Source: Brevibacillus_H sp049846925
Lineage (GTDB): Bacteria; Bacillota; Bacilli; Brevibacillales; Brevibacillaceae
Assembly: GCF_049846925.1 (NCBI RefSeq)
Contig: NZ_JBNCMT010000018.1
Location: 1-64,000, forward strand
Length of the DNA: 64,000 nt
Direction: 5' to 3'
Part shown: piece after piece, positions 33,932 through 43,086 of the stretch
Layout of the letters: every line of letters starts with the position of its first letter
Numbering within the stretch: position 1 is the first letter of the stretch
The notes under the pieces: generated by a model
What the model saw: only the letters and a program-made list of their open reading frames with translations
What the model was told of the DNA's origin: nothing
Database searches by the model: none
Position numbers and translations under genes: made by a program

Positions 33932-34510
33932 TTACGACAAGATTTTTTGGGCAAGTTCAGCCGTGTGGATAATGGTATGTACGGCCCCTTCTGGACGCAA
34001 TTCAGACCGATACAAATTAATTTGACTCACTTGCCAGCGAACAGGCGTCTCTGGCAGGAACTTCTCGTTCCACTCTTGAACCGGCATGACACCCTGTGAA
34101 AACCGGGGACTTCTTGCCAGTGTAATATGTGGTTTATATTCCCTTGAGTCATATGACAATCCCGGATGCAAGTCAAATCTTTTACCAAGAAGCTGGTGTG
34201 TTTGAACCAACGCTTTCCGATTCCCTTCCAGACCGACCCACAGCACACGTGGGCGCTCAATCGATGGAAAGGCACCAAAGCTCCCTAGCACCAATGTAAA
34301 GGGTTGGATAATGGAGCTGACAATATTCATGTCTTCACAGATGCTGGGAAGCAGGCTTTCATTTACCTCTCCCAGAAAGTGAAGTGTCAAATGCAGGTTA
34401 TGCATGGGTTGCCAACGGTCTGCCTGAATTTCTTGCCGCAACTGTTTTTGAGCCTGACTCAGGACGGTTACAACGTTATCTGGAATATCAAATGCAACGA
34501 AAAGACGCAT
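33932..34510 (-). CDS. thpR: RNA 2',3'-cyclic phosphodiesterase (2'-5' RNA ligase family)
   Basis: A 192-residue 2H-superfamily enzyme with both catalytic motifs: HLTLHFLG (about residue 42) and HITLARS (about 128). The family opens 2',3'-cyclic phosphates to 2'-phosphates and can join 2'-5' halves in vitro. ATG 34510 (MRLFVAFDIPDNV) has GAGAGGG 6 bases upstream. A longer in-frame reading to 34714 merely shadows the next gene. It follows the 34576 gene by 65 bases. Confidence 0.9.
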   Translation of the reverse strand: MRLFVAFDIPDNVVTVLSQAQKQLRQEIQADRWQPMHNLHLTLHFLGEVNESLLPSICEDMNIVSSIIQPFTLVLGSFGAFPSIERPRVLWVGLEGNRKALVQTHQLLGKRFDLHPGLSYDSREYKPHITLARSPRFSQGVMPVQEWNEKFLPETPVRWQVSQINLYRSELRPEGAVHTIIHTAELAQKILS

Positions 34511-34575
34511 CGTTACCCTCTCCCACTCAAAAAAATAGCTCCCCCGCAGGAGAGCATTCATACCATCATCTACAC

Positions 34576-35064
34576 TTATGCTGCCAATACCCGCCCTGTT
34601 AGAATTCCCATGATGTAGCGGGCATATTCCAGTAATGTCCCTGACGAAGGAGTGTACAGAAATTGAAGAGATAACTCTACATGACCGTCTTGCAGCGAAG
34701 GATCCAGATACCATTGCAGGTCAACGTCACGACCAAAGTACTCTTCGATCCGGCTTTTCACATATGCTCCATCCATATCAGGATAGGATCCCATGGAGAA
34801 ACGTACGAAAACCGGGAATGGCTCCAGCATCGATGTGCTGGGATCTTCGAATTGCAGTTTTCCTCTAATGGCAATTACCCCGTTTTCACTCATGAGCGTA
34901 TACTCCAGAATGGCTTGAAAGAAGGGGGTCATTTGCAATTCTAATGCGGGAAATCCACCATCTACCTTAAGTGAATGTAGTGCAGCCAGTTGTTCAACTT
35001 CTTGCTGAAAATCACGGGAATGGCTGGATATGGTTTGGAACAAATAGGGTTGAACAGCGTACAT
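34576..35064 (-). CDS. Hypothetical protein
   Basis: A 162-residue protein with predicted strands (GGFPALELQMTPFFQAILEYTL, NGVIAIRGKLQFED, PFPVFVRFSMGSYPD) and a C-terminal helix (LLEYARYIMGILTGRVLAA). No family recognised. The ribosome site is AAAGGTATG-like and modest. It lies within the surE-35206-34576-thpR leftward series and may share their transcript. Confidence 0.6.
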   Translation of the reverse strand: MYAVQPYLFQTISSHSRDFQQEVEQLAALHSLKVDGGFPALELQMTPFFQAILEYTLMSENGVIAIRGKLQFEDPSTSMLEPFPVFVRFSMGSYPDMDGAYVKSRIEEYFGRDVDLQWYLDPSLQDGHVELSLQFLYTPSSGTLLEYARYIMGILTGRVLAA

Positions 35065-35205
35065 ACCTTTTCACCTCGTCTGCTAATTTCCTGTTCTTTC
35101 CTATTCGCTACCTCTGTCTGTCGTTTCCTTTGTTGAAATTTGACTACTTTTACCATATTTTCGCCTAATTGAATTTATGCTACATACTTCCCGTTTTTAT
35201 CACTG

Positions 35206-36219
35206 TTATTGATATGGGTTCACTTGATTGTCAATTTGCTGATCAAACAATTGCAGTAATGTTTGCTGGAACGATTCGTCCAGTTCCAGGTGATGCCATT
35301 TTCCCTTTTCATACCGCATGATAGGGTAAGCCCCAGCTTGCAATGGCTGTCCATCGGTTGTCTCCACAAATTCTGGAATGGCCGACAGGAATCGAGTAAA
35401 CGGATTTTCCTCTTCCTCACTGTCTTGTGGCTTTGCAAACAACTCCTCCAATGATGGAGTAACAAACAAATACAAATAGGGCAACTTTTCCGCCACCCAA
35501 ATGGTAAAGGTACTTTCCCGAACCTCACTGGTAAAATGCCGGTGCATAACCGTTATCGCCTGATGAACGGCCTGCATGACCATCAGCTGAGCCTCTTCTT
35601 CTCCCTGTGCAGTCACCATTTTTTGATAGTCAAACACATAGGCTTTTCCTTCTTCTAGGAGTGCTGATGGAGAAAGCGTCGATGCGGGGAGGGACGCAAC
35701 TTCTTCACTAGGGCTCGTCCCCTCATAAAGGTGGCGAATTTGTTCTTCTATGACAGTCTTTTCATCTTCCGGGAATTGAATCGCTTCGGAGTATATATGT
35801 ACGATCTGGTCCGTTTCATAGGCCAAATAATGAATCCAGGTTTGCTGTTGTTCCAGCAATCGCAATGCCAAATAGCGGTCCCGCTCTGTTGGTATATGGA
35901 ACGGAATCGGAAAGCCTAGGGGATTGCGTGGATCGTTCAGGGTCCAAATAATCGCAAGCAGCTTCTCCTCGTAGGTTTTGAATTCTACATACACTTCTGC
36001 GTGTGTCGATTGACTGAATGAATCAATACTGTCGAACACGAGAAAAAGCTCCACATTGCCTTGTGCATCCATTCGCGGGAAGTATGACAGTCCCTGATCG
36101 TGGACCAAATCATACAAATCAGGAAATGAGATTTTGCCTAGAACCTTCGTAATCGTTCCTTCTGAAGGTGACAGGATAGTCTGATCTGGTGTTACTTCTG
36201 GACGAAAGGGTCCGTTCAT
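35206..36219 (-). CDS. Hypothetical acidic protein downstream of surE
   Basis: A 337-residue soluble acidic protein (MNGPFRPEVTPDQTILSPSEG...). Its first part reads GLSYFPRMDAQGNVELFLVFD and AEVYVEFKTYEEKLLAIIWTL. The middle is Ser/Glu-rich and the last part (VESTFTIW-like strands, PYLYLFVTPSLEELF) looks like a second domain. No family known to me. ATG 36219 follows GAAGGAG within the surE 3' end, 2 bases past its stop codon, so the two genes are coupled. Confidence 0.65.
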   Translation of the reverse strand: MNGPFRPEVTPDQTILSPSEGTITKVLGKISFPDLYDLVHDQGLSYFPRMDAQGNVELFLVFDSIDSFSQSTHAEVYVEFKTYEEKLLAIIWTLNDPRNPLGFPIPFHIPTERDRYLALRLLEQQQTWIHYLAYETDQIVHIYSEAIQFPEDEKTVIEEQIRHLYEGTSPSEEVASLPASTLSPSALLEEGKAYVFDYQKMVTAQGEEEAQLMVMQAVHQAITVMHRHFTSEVRESTFTIWVAEKLPYLYLFVTPSLEELFAKPQDSEEEENPFTRFLSAIPEFVETTDGQPLQAGAYPIMRYEKGKWHHLELDESFQQTLLQLFDQQIDNQVNPYQ

Positions 36220-36221
36220 GT

Positions 36222-37022
36222 TTACCGCTCCTTCTTCCCCCAACTCTTGCTTACAGACCATGTTGAAATTTCTTCTAATAGTGAACGGTCCGTTGAATCA
36301 ATGTGGATTGGTGTAATCGTGATATAGCCGCTTTTGAGCAGACGGTAATCCTCGTTCTCGGGATGCTCTTCTGCTTCACGGTACTCTCTGCGCAGCCAAT
36401 AGCCTTCCTGTTCCTGATGATATTTGTCCTCATAGTGATACAAAGACAAGACGGCTGGGGCAATTCCTTTCACGTTTTCTTTCTGGATGTGCGGGATATT
36501 CACGTTCCAGAATACTTCCGGAGGCATCTCGCCTTTTTGGGCCTTGTTCAGGAATTCTTGCAAAACAGGTTGGATTAATTCAACGACATCGCCGTAATCA
36601 TCCTGATGAAAAAAGTTGTCATACGATAGCGCTACAGAAGGAATCCCCAGAATGACCGCTTCTCTAGCAGCACTGCAAGTTCCTGAGTAGTACACGTCTC
36701 GACCGAGGTTGTTGCCCACGTTTACCCCGGAGAAAACGATATCGTACTTCTTTCCCTCCTGCTGCAACAGATGATAGGCTGCTTTCACACAGTCAGCCGG
36801 TGTTCCATTCACCTTCCAAGCGTTCACAGGGAGTCCATGGAACTCGTTCGTAATGGGTGAGAGTGCTTCACGATAAGTGATGCCGTGCCCTACTCCGCTT
36901 TGCTCCTGAGACGGAGCAACCACAGTAATGTCTATATGAGGAAACGACAGAAGAGCCTCAACCAGGCGGTGTATGCCCAGCGCATGAATTCCGTCGTCAT
37001 TCGTAACCAATATTCGCAACAT
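36222..37022 (-). CDS. surE: 5'/3'-nucleotidase SurE
   Basis: A 266-residue metal-dependent phosphatase that dephosphorylates nucleoside monophosphates and related compounds. The family motifs are ILVTNDDGIHALGI (metal-binding Asp pair), APSQEQSGVGHGITY, SGVNVGNNLGRDVYYSGTC and NVNIPH. Length is typical. It heads a leftward gene series. About 130-330 bases upstream lie two hairpin repeats and a possible short leader frame. Confidence 0.93.
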   Translation of the reverse strand: MLRILVTNDDGIHALGIHRLVEALLSFPHIDITVVAPSQEQSGVGHGITYREALSPITNEFHGLPVNAWKVNGTPADCVKAAYHLLQQEGKKYDIVFSGVNVGNNLGRDVYYSGTCSAAREAVILGIPSVALSYDNFFHQDDYGDVVELIQPVLQEFLNKAQKGEMPPEVFWNVNIPHIQKENVKGIAPAVLSLYHYEDKYHQEQEGYWLRREYREAEEHPENEDYRLLKSGYITITPIHIDSTDRSLLEEISTWSVSKSWGKKER

Positions 37023-37154
37023 CTTTCGTACCTCCCTTTATTCTTAAATCGTAAAGTTTAAATGCCTTAACAAATTAAAGCAATTAAACTTACCTTATGC
37101 GTGAGCCCACTTAGAAAAGATTTCGTCCATTGCAGTCTCCTTGGAAGTGATACC

Positions 37155-37186
37155 GAGCGACGTTTCAGCCACCCGATGAGAGGTGG
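37155..37186. repeat. Hairpin repeat upstream of surE, copy 1
   Basis: GAGCGACGTTTCAG followed by CCACC-CGATGAGA-GGTGG (37169-37186). A second copy 149 bases away differs only at the two positions that pair in the stem (A-T here, C-G there). Confidence 0.7.
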
Positions 37187-37303
37187 AAGAACGGAGAAAG
37201 GAACAAGAATCGACATCCAACCCCTTTAGGGGCGCAAAGCGTTTGGCGATTCCCTTTCGCAGAGAAAGAGCGGACTGTACGATCTTCTTTGCGAACTTCC
37301 ACA

Positions 37304-37335
37304 GAGCGACGTTTCAGCCCCCCGATGAGAGGGGG
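37304..37335. repeat. Hairpin repeat upstream of surE, copy 2
   Basis: GAGCGACGTTTCAG followed by CCCCC-CGATGAGA-GGGGG (37318-37335), same orientation as copy 1. Between the copies lies a further CCCCTTTAGGGG hairpin. The whole stretch 37023-37428 contains no convincing gene apart from a possible 11-codon frame at 37095-37130 (minus). Confidence 0.7.
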
Positions 37336-37428
37336 AAAGGGACGAAGTCTTTTCTTCATTCTCCTTATTGTAACAAATATCGAAAGGGATGCGAAATCGG
37401 ACAGTTGATCAATCAGCAGAAATGCAAA

Positions 37429-37461
37429 AAGCGTTATCCTCTCCATATGAGAATAACGCTT
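37429..37461 (-). terminator. Terminator after the subtilase gene
   Basis: AAGCGTTATCCTC/GAGAATAACGCTT stem (one mismatch). The minus strand runs into TTTTTG. It is 13 bases past the subtilase stop. Confidence 0.8.
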
Positions 37462-37473
37462 CCCGTCTGCTTG

Positions 37474-38400
37474 TTACTTCTTTTTTTGCCTCGAACGCTT
37501 CTCTGCCAATTGCAAAGCTTGCAGTCCAGACACATGAGCGGCAGCCATCGATGTTCCATCCAGCTCTTTATAGCCATTTTTCAGCCAGGTTGACTTGATT
37601 TTGACACCGGGTGCGACTGTATCCAGCCCCCTGCCTCGAGAACTAAATTCTGCCAGCTTTCCATCCTTATCAGATGCCCCTACCGAGATCACCCCTCTGT
37701 ACGCAGCAGGAAATTCTAGTGATCCACCATTATTTCCCGCGGATGCGACGAGAATGATCCCCGCATCGGATGCCTGGCGAATGGCATTGCGTAGCGCAAA
37801 GTTATCTTCTGTCGTGCCAAAACTCATATTAATAACGTCCATTTTATTTTCGATTGCCCAGTTGATCCCCTGAACGATGTCGCTGATATTAGCCGTTCCA
37901 TCCGAACCGAAAGCACGTATATCGTATAGCTCTACTTTCGGTGCTACTCCCACGATTCCGCTGTTGTTGGCGACAGCAGCAATAGTTCCCGCTACATGTG
38001 TTCCATGTCCTCCCAATTCCTTACCAGAAACGAAGCTTACTCTTTTTTTGACCTGTCCAGATAAATCAGGATGCTTTCGGGAAATGCCCGTATCAATCAC
38101 CGCAACCTTGATTCCTTGTCCCTTGGTCGTTTTCCAGTAGCGCTCAGCACCAATCTGCTTTACACCCCATGGAACTTCATCCGCCATGTGCAAGCGCACC
38201 TTCACTTCATTGGAAACCCGGAACCTGGTTTTGCCCAGAAGCTTTTGCAACGCCTTCAACTCGGATTCAGCAACTACAAATGAGCGGACAGAGGATAAAT
38301 TCTTCGTCGCCGCCTTTATGGCTTCATGCTTTTGCAAACATTCCAAACAATGGTCATACCCTTTGGATTTAGTGAAAGTAACAATCTTATGCACGCACAT
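37474..38400 (-). CDS. Subtilisin-like serine protease (S8), no signal peptide
   Basis: A 308-residue subtilase with the complete triad: VAVIDTGIS (Asp), GGHGTHVAGTIAA (His), the oxyanion Asn in SAGNNGG, and DGTSMAAAHVSG (Ser). About 85 residues precede the catalytic core and could be a short propeptide. The N-terminus (MCVHKIVTFTKSKGYDHCLEC) is not a secretion signal, so the enzyme may be intracellular or leave by a non-standard route. Two Cys pairs near the N-terminus are unusual. ATG 38400 has GGAGGT upstream. It has its own terminator. Confidence 0.9.
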   Translation of the reverse strand: MCVHKIVTFTKSKGYDHCLECLQKHEAIKAATKNLSSVRSFVVAESELKALQKLLGKTRFRVSNEVKVRLHMADEVPWGVKQIGAERYWKTTKGQGIKVAVIDTGISRKHPDLSGQVKKRVSFVSGKELGGHGTHVAGTIAAVANNSGIVGVAPKVELYDIRAFGSDGTANISDIVQGINWAIENKMDVINMSFGTTEDNFALRNAIRQASDAGIILVASAGNNGGSLEFPAAYRGVISVGASDKDGKLAEFSSRGRGLDTVAPGVKIKSTWLKNGYKELDGTSMAAAHVSGLQALQLAEKRSRQKKK

Positions 38401-38468
38401 ACCTCCAGAGCGATTATTCTCTGTTCACATGGTATGTTCTGAGCGGGCAAAGGCGATAGGGTATCAGC

Positions 38469-38894
38469 CTATTCTGCCACAATTTGTTTCCAGCGTTCCC
38501 TCCAGGAAACCCCTTCCATGATCCATTCTTCTACTTGCTGAAGTTTCTCTGGTTCAATTTTCAACAAATTAGCAATATGTTGAATCTGATCTCGCTCTGA
38601 TTCCGTCAGGTTTCTGTCCGCAATCGCCATATGATAAAGTTGCCGTAAGAGCGTTAATTTTTCCAATTTGGAAAGAAAGCCCAGATCCTCCACAATACTC
38701 TCGGGCTGTTTTGGTTCATCTATATCACTTGTGAGAATTTGTCGTTCTCGTAAAGTAAAATGCTCTTTTTCAACCATTTGATATATTCTGCTAATCTCTT
38801 TTTGACTAATGTACCCGTCTGCATGTCCGACACAAATCATCAGTCGTATAGAGGTGAAAAAAATGTGCTTGTCCTTCTCGTTACTGAGTGGCAC
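38469..38894 (-). CDS. TerB-like helical protein
   Basis: A 141-residue all-helical acidic protein. The segments ICVGHADGYISQKEISRIY and HMAIADRNLTESERDQIQ carry the paired DG/D-x-T-x-x-E signatures of TerB-like domains, which bind divalent metals in tellurite-resistance and other membrane-linked systems. No ter partner lies beside it (the TerC-type gene is 10 kb away). The function is unknown. Confidence 0.6.
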   Translation of the reverse strand: MPLSNEKDKHIFFTSIRLMICVGHADGYISQKEISRIYQMVEKEHFTLRERQILTSDIDEPKQPESIVEDLGFLSKLEKLTLLRQLYHMAIADRNLTESERDQIQHIANLLKIEPEKLQQVEEWIMEGVSWRERWKQIVAE

Positions 38895-39032
38895 GACTAC
38901 TCTCCTTTCAAACTCCCATGATTCTGAATTTATACTATTATACGATGATTAACGAAAGCGGTTGCATTTTTTTGTGTCAATCAGGTGAAAGAGAAAAACT
39001 CCCCTTTCTGCATCAAAAAGAAAGGGGCGTTG

Positions 39033-40349
39033 CTAGCTTGACTGGACCTGTTGCTTTTTTACTGAAATTCGATTGATCCGATAATGGTCCACTTCGCTCA
39101 CACGGAATTCATAGCCCTCGGCCCGGACAGTATCGCCTACTTTTGGCGGGTGATTAATTTGCATGTAAATCCACCCTGCCAATGTATCCACTTCACTGTC
39201 ATCCAATGAAAGACCAAGATAATCATTCACCTCTTCCAACAGCATTCTGCCATCAAAGGAGTATACATCATCCTTTTGCTCAATCTCAGGCCTTTCATCA
39301 TCAAATTCATCCTGGATATCTCCTACGATTTCCTCCAGAATGTCCTCTACCGTTACCAGCCCAGCAGTACCACCGTATTCGTCAATGAGGATGGCTAACT
39401 GATGTCGTTGCTTTTGCATCATGCCAAGCAACCGGCTGATCGAAATGGTTTCAGGTACTGTGAGAATCGGACGAATCAACTCTTCAATTTTGGGCTGAAC
39501 CTTCATCAGATCATAATTCAGCAAATCTTTGATATGTAAACTGCCCACCACATGATCCTTGTCTCCATCAACGACAGGATAGCGGGTATATCGTCCATGG
39601 CGCACAAGGTCAATACTATCCTCGAAAGAATCACGAACATTAATTACGATCATGTCTGTGCGGGGTACCATGATCTCCCTTGCCATCGTCTCGGAGAAGT
39701 CGAAGATGTTGTCAACGAGCATCAACTCCGTCTGGTCGATGAGTCCACTTTTATGACTCTCATTTACCAAAATTCGAATTTCTTCTTCTGTATGTGCCGC
39801 CTGATGTTCGGATATGGCTGACAGCCCAAAGAGCTGGAGAATTTTGCTCGCTGCCCAGTTCAAAAAGGTGATGAAGGGGTACATGACTCTATAAAAAAAG
39901 TCGATAGGCTTGGCTACCTGAATTGAAACCTCTTCGGACCGCTGGATTGCCAAAGATTTCGGGGCCAATTCACCCAGGACAATATGCAAAAAGGTAATAA
40001 TCGAAAACCCGATCACAAATGAAATGGTTTGACTCCAGGAATCGCCCATTCCGAAATACGCAAAAATGGGCTGCAGCAGGTGCGCTACTGCTGGTTCCCC
40101 CAACCACCCTAAACCGAGAGAAGCAAGGGTGATCCCCAACTGACATGCAGACAAATACGCATCAAGATTGCGGATTAACTGCTCCACATGTCTTGCTTTG
40201 CGGTTCCCTTCTGATACAAGCTGTGTAATGCGAGACTCTCGTACTTTAACGACCGCAAACTCGGTCGCTACAAAGAAACCGTTAAGCAGGACTAATAAAA
40301 GAACCAAAAAAAGCTTGAAAAGGATGCTCGGTAGAGACTCAATTGTCAT
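39033..40349 (-). CDS. CNNM/CorC-type (UPF0053, DUF21-CBS) membrane protein, intact
   Basis: A 438-residue hemolysin-family protein. It has the DUF21 membrane domain (LFLVLLLVLLNGFFVATEFAVVK, LASLGLGWLGEPAVAHLL, LHIVLGELAPKSLAIQ), a CBS pair with ILVNESHKSGLIDQTE and IDEYGGTAGLVTVEDILEE, and the CorC-HlyC domain at the C-terminus. Relatives export or regulate magnesium and other cations. It is closely similar to the frameshifted gene at 20583 and may compensate for it. The upstream leader is long. Confidence 0.9.
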   Translation of the reverse strand: MTIESLPSILFKLFLVLLLVLLNGFFVATEFAVVKVRESRITQLVSEGNRKARHVEQLIRNLDAYLSACQLGITLASLGLGWLGEPAVAHLLQPIFAYFGMGDSWSQTISFVIGFSIITFLHIVLGELAPKSLAIQRSEEVSIQVAKPIDFFYRVMYPFITFLNWAASKILQLFGLSAISEHQAAHTEEEIRILVNESHKSGLIDQTELMLVDNIFDFSETMAREIMVPRTDMIVINVRDSFEDSIDLVRHGRYTRYPVVDGDKDHVVGSLHIKDLLNYDLMKVQPKIEELIRPILTVPETISISRLLGMMQKQRHQLAILIDEYGGTAGLVTVEDILEEIVGDIQDEFDDERPEIEQKDDVYSFDGRMLLEEVNDYLGLSLDDSEVDTLAGWIYMQINHPPKVGDTVRAEGYEFRVSEVDHYRINRISVKKQQVQSS

Positions 40350-40761
40350 CTGCTACCTCCTTTCGCCTTTTCTTTTTCTTCTATTCTTTCCCGTAATCCC
40401 GAGAAATATTGTAGCCCTGTCCGCTCTTTATCAAGACCGTACAGGGCTAATGTGATTCACTATTCACTTTACGAGAAACTTCCTTTCATCCGAGACCCAA
40501 ATGTATCTGTAGGTTTGACTTGATAGCATCACTCCCTGTTGCGTTAATCCGATAAGTTGATTTCCCTACAAAGAATAATACATTCGCTCCCTTTCTTGAG
40601 TAATTAGCGTTTAGGTTACCGCCGTGTTTTTATTATAACTAGTATTCTGAATTTTGTAAATAGTATATTAATTTTTAGACTAGCATTTTTCGCCAAAATT
40701 TTATTTTCCACTACATTCTATGATACCATGGGGCAAAGCAGGTTGTACGAGGTGTTTTCCT
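40350..40761. other. Long divergent intergenic region with a hairpin
   Basis: This stretch separates the leftward CNNM gene from the rightward XPB helicase. A stem AGCCCTGT/ACAGGGCT with additional pairing lies at about 40411-40447, not followed by a T tract. The leader of the CNNM gene would be long if transcription starts near the TATAAT-like words at 40630. I could not match it to a known magnesium or c-di-AMP riboswitch by eye. Confidence 0.4.
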
Positions 40762-42432
40762 ATGTCTTACCATCCACATCTACCTTTGATTGTTCAAAGT
40801 GACAGGACCATCCTACTCGAGGTGCAGAATCCTTTGTTTGCTGATGCAAGAAAAGCATTGATCGGATTCGCTGAGTTGATTAAAAGCCCGGAGTATATTC
40901 ATACATATCGGATAACACCCCTGTCGCTATGGAATGCAGCAGCAAGTGGTTTCTCAAAAGATCAGGTAATTGATTCTCTCATGGAATACAGCAAATTCGG
41001 GATTCCACCTGTCCTTGTGAAAGAAATCAATGATACCTTTACTCGTTATGGACTGATCCGCTTGGAACGCAAAGGAGAGTCCTATGTTCTCACTAGCGAA
41101 GATGCAGAGGTACTTGCCGAAATCATGAGCTACCGTTCGCTACAACCATACATTTCGGAACAAATTTCCGCACATGAAATGAGCATTGTACCTTACTCAA
41201 GAGGTATAATCAAACATGAATGCATGAGATTAGGATACCCCGTTCAGGATATTGCTGGATATTCCGAGGGGGAATCGTTGCCGCTTGCCCTTCGTTCGAC
41301 AACGACACAGGGCAAGCCACTCCAGATTCGGGACTATCAGAAAGACGCCGTACATGCCTTCTACGCTGAAGGTTCCGCATATGGAGGAAATGGCGTACTT
41401 GTCTTGCCCTGTGGGGCAGGTAAAACCATCATTGGCATCAGTACCATATGTGAAGTGCAGTCTGCTACATTGATTCTGACTACCAATACAGCATCTGTCC
41501 GCCAGTGGATTGATGAGTTGCTGGATAAAACCGATCTGGGGCCTGAATCTATCGGTGAGTATACGGGTGAACAAAAAGACGTAAAGCCGATAACGGTTAC
41601 TACTTATCAGATGTTGACCTATCGTCGCAAATCAGATGATGATTTTCCCCATATGCAGCTATTCCATCAACGAGACTGGGGACTACTGATTTATGATGAA
41701 GTCCATCTGCTACCGGCTCCTGTTTTCCGCATGACAGCCAATATCCAGGCCAAACGTCGGCTCGGGCTGACTGCCACACTCGTTCGGGAAGACGGAAAAG
41801 AAGATGAGGTCTTCTCATTGGTTGGTCCGAAGCGTTATGATATGTCTTGGAAAGAATTAGCGGAGCAAGAGTGGATCGCTGACGCCGTGTGCAAGGAAAT
41901 CCGTCTGCCATTTGATCCAAAATGGCGGGAAGCTTACGCCTGCTCTCCACTGAAACAAAAATATCGGATTGCCGCAGAAAATCCACGTAAGCTGGACGTT
42001 CTAAAAAAGCTTTGTGAAAAACACGACAAGGATCAAGTGCTCATCATCGGCCAATATATTGATCAATTGGAAACCGTTGCCCGGGAGCTGAAGGTTCCTT
42101 TGATTACTGGCAAGGTAAAGGAGCAGGAACGGATCCAACTTTATCAACAGTTTAAAAAGAAAGAAATCACCTGTCTTGCTGTTTCCAAGGTAGCCAATTT
42201 TGCCATCGACTTGCCGGATGCCAATGTTGCCATCCAAATTTCCGGCACATTCGGATCAAGACAAGAGGAGGCCCAGCGATTAGGCAGAATCCTTCGTCCG
42301 AAGCAGGACAACAACAGAGCAACATTTTATACACTGGTCACCAGAGATACTTGTGAACAGGACTTTGCCGCCAAACGCCAATTGTTCCTGATAGAGCAAG
42401 GCTATCAATACGAAAGCTTGGAAGAACATTAA
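40762..42432 (+). CDS. XPB/Ssl2-type DNA helicase (superfamily 2)
   Basis: A 556-residue bacterial XPB-like helicase. About 190 residues of N-terminal helicase-associated sequence precede LQIRDYQKDAVHAF (Q-like motif), VLPCGAGKTIIGIS (Walker A), LLIYDEVHLLPAP (DEVH box), RLGLTATLVREDGKEDEVFSLVGP (XPB-specific RED motif) and the motif VI region FGSRQEEAQRLGRILRP. XPB helicases open DNA in repair. ATG 40762 follows GAGGTG; the frame extends to 40720 without a ribosome site. Confidence 0.9.
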   Translation: MSYHPHLPLIVQSDRTILLEVQNPLFADARKALIGFAELIKSPEYIHTYRITPLSLWNAAASGFSKDQVIDSLMEYSKFGIPPVLVKEINDTFTRYGLIRLERKGESYVLTSEDAEVLAEIMSYRSLQPYISEQISAHEMSIVPYSRGIIKHECMRLGYPVQDIAGYSEGESLPLALRSTTTQGKPLQIRDYQKDAVHAFYAEGSAYGGNGVLVLPCGAGKTIIGISTICEVQSATLILTTNTASVRQWIDELLDKTDLGPESIGEYTGEQKDVKPITVTTYQMLTYRRKSDDDFPHMQLFHQRDWGLLIYDEVHLLPAPVFRMTANIQAKRRLGLTATLVREDGKEDEVFSLVGPKRYDMSWKELAEQEWIADAVCKEIRLPFDPKWREAYACSPLKQKYRIAAENPRKLDVLKKLCEKHDKDQVLIIGQYIDQLETVARELKVPLITGKVKEQERIQLYQQFKKKEITCLAVSKVANFAIDLPDANVAIQISGTFGSRQEEAQRLGRILRPKQDNNRATFYTLVTRDTCEQDFAAKRQLFLIEQGYQYESLEEH

Positions 42433-42458
42433 TTTCCACCAGATTTTTTTAAAAAACG

Positions 42459-42485
42459 TGAAACACAGACAGAAAAAGAATCGTC
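42459..42485 (+). promoter_or_regulatory. ECF-type promoter of the sigma factor gene
   Basis: TGAAAC (42459-42464), 17 bases, CGTC (42482-42485). This matches the -35/-10 form of SigM/SigW-group ECF promoters in Bacillus. It lies 32 bases before the sigma gene, implying autoregulation. Confidence 0.7.
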
Positions 42486-42516
42486 TCAATTATAGGGAAG
42501 GGAGGCCGGAAGATCG

Positions 42517-43086
42517 ATGCAATCGGATAACGAAATTATCCAGCAGATCTTACAAGGGGATCTCGAAGCATACCGTGACTTAATCCAGAGATATCAACGA
42601 ATGATCTTCGTCTTTATTTATAAAATGGTTAACAACCATTCGGATGCGGAGGACTTGACGCAGGAGGTATTCGTCAAAGCCTACGAAAAACTCTCTTCCT
42701 ATCGAGGGGACAGCCAGTTCTCCACCTGGCTCCACACCATGGCAAGAAACCGTACTATTGATTTTATCCGCAGACGCAAATTTCACGATTCTGATGAGCA
42801 ATTAGCTTACATTCCATCCCAAGCGAGAGATGAATCGCCACAGGAATCACTTCTTGGAAAAGAACAGCGACGTGAAATCGAGAGAGCCTTTTCTCAGCTC
42901 TCCGACTCTTATCAGGAAGTGATCGTGCTTCGTTGTACCCATGAATATCCATTTGATAAAATTGCTTCTCTACTAGGTGTGGCGGAATCAACCGCACGTG
43001 TCCGTTATCTTCGAGCTCGTCAAGAATTGGCAAAAATACTTCAAAGAACGGAAGGAGGGCTCGTCCATGAACTGCCAGGAATTTAG
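42517..43086 (+). CDS. ECF RNA polymerase sigma factor
   Basis: A 189-residue sigma-70 family factor with region 2 (YQRMIFVFIYKMVNNHSDAEDLTQEVFVKAYEKL...FSTWLHTMARNRTIDFIRRRK) and region 4 (ERAFSQLSDSYQEVIVLRCTHEYPFDKIASLLGVAESTARVRYLRARQELAK) and no region 1 or 3, which defines the ECF group. An upstream promoter of its own class and an overlapping downstream anti-sigma gene show an autoregulated pair. The stress sensed is unknown; cell-envelope stress is typical of the group. Confidence 0.93.
   Translation: MQSDNEIIQQILQGDLEAYRDLIQRYQRMIFVFIYKMVNNHSDAEDLTQEVFVKAYEKLSSYRGDSQFSTWLHTMARNRTIDFIRRRKFHDSDEQLAYIPSQARDESPQESLLGKEQRREIERAFSQLSDSYQEVIVLRCTHEYPFDKIASLLGVAESTARVRYLRARQELAKILQRTEGGLVHELPGI

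Noticed and set aside
34511..34714. A 68-codon N-terminal extension of ThpR
   Set aside because: It is the shadow of the gene at 34576-35064 in another frame; the ThpR fold begins at ATG 34510 with its own ribosome site.
37150..37340. Possible hammerhead-like ribozyme, because of CGATGAGAGG in both repeat units
   Set aside because: The GATGAG falls in the loop of a CCACC/GGTGG hairpin and the required GAAA and third stem are not in place.
37165..37446. A 93-codon frame on the minus strand across the repeat region upstream of surE
   Set aside because: It crosses the hairpin repeats and the subtilase terminator, has biased Arg/Ser/Phe content and no ribosome site.
40350..40761. A magnesium (M-box) or c-di-AMP riboswitch in the leader of the intact CNNM gene
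   Set aside because: A hairpin is present but I could not find the conserved core words of either class.
42977..43066. Upstream extension of the anti-sigma factor
   Set aside because: It lies inside the sigma-factor gene; the zinc motif and the ribosome site GAAGGAGGG support the start at 43067.
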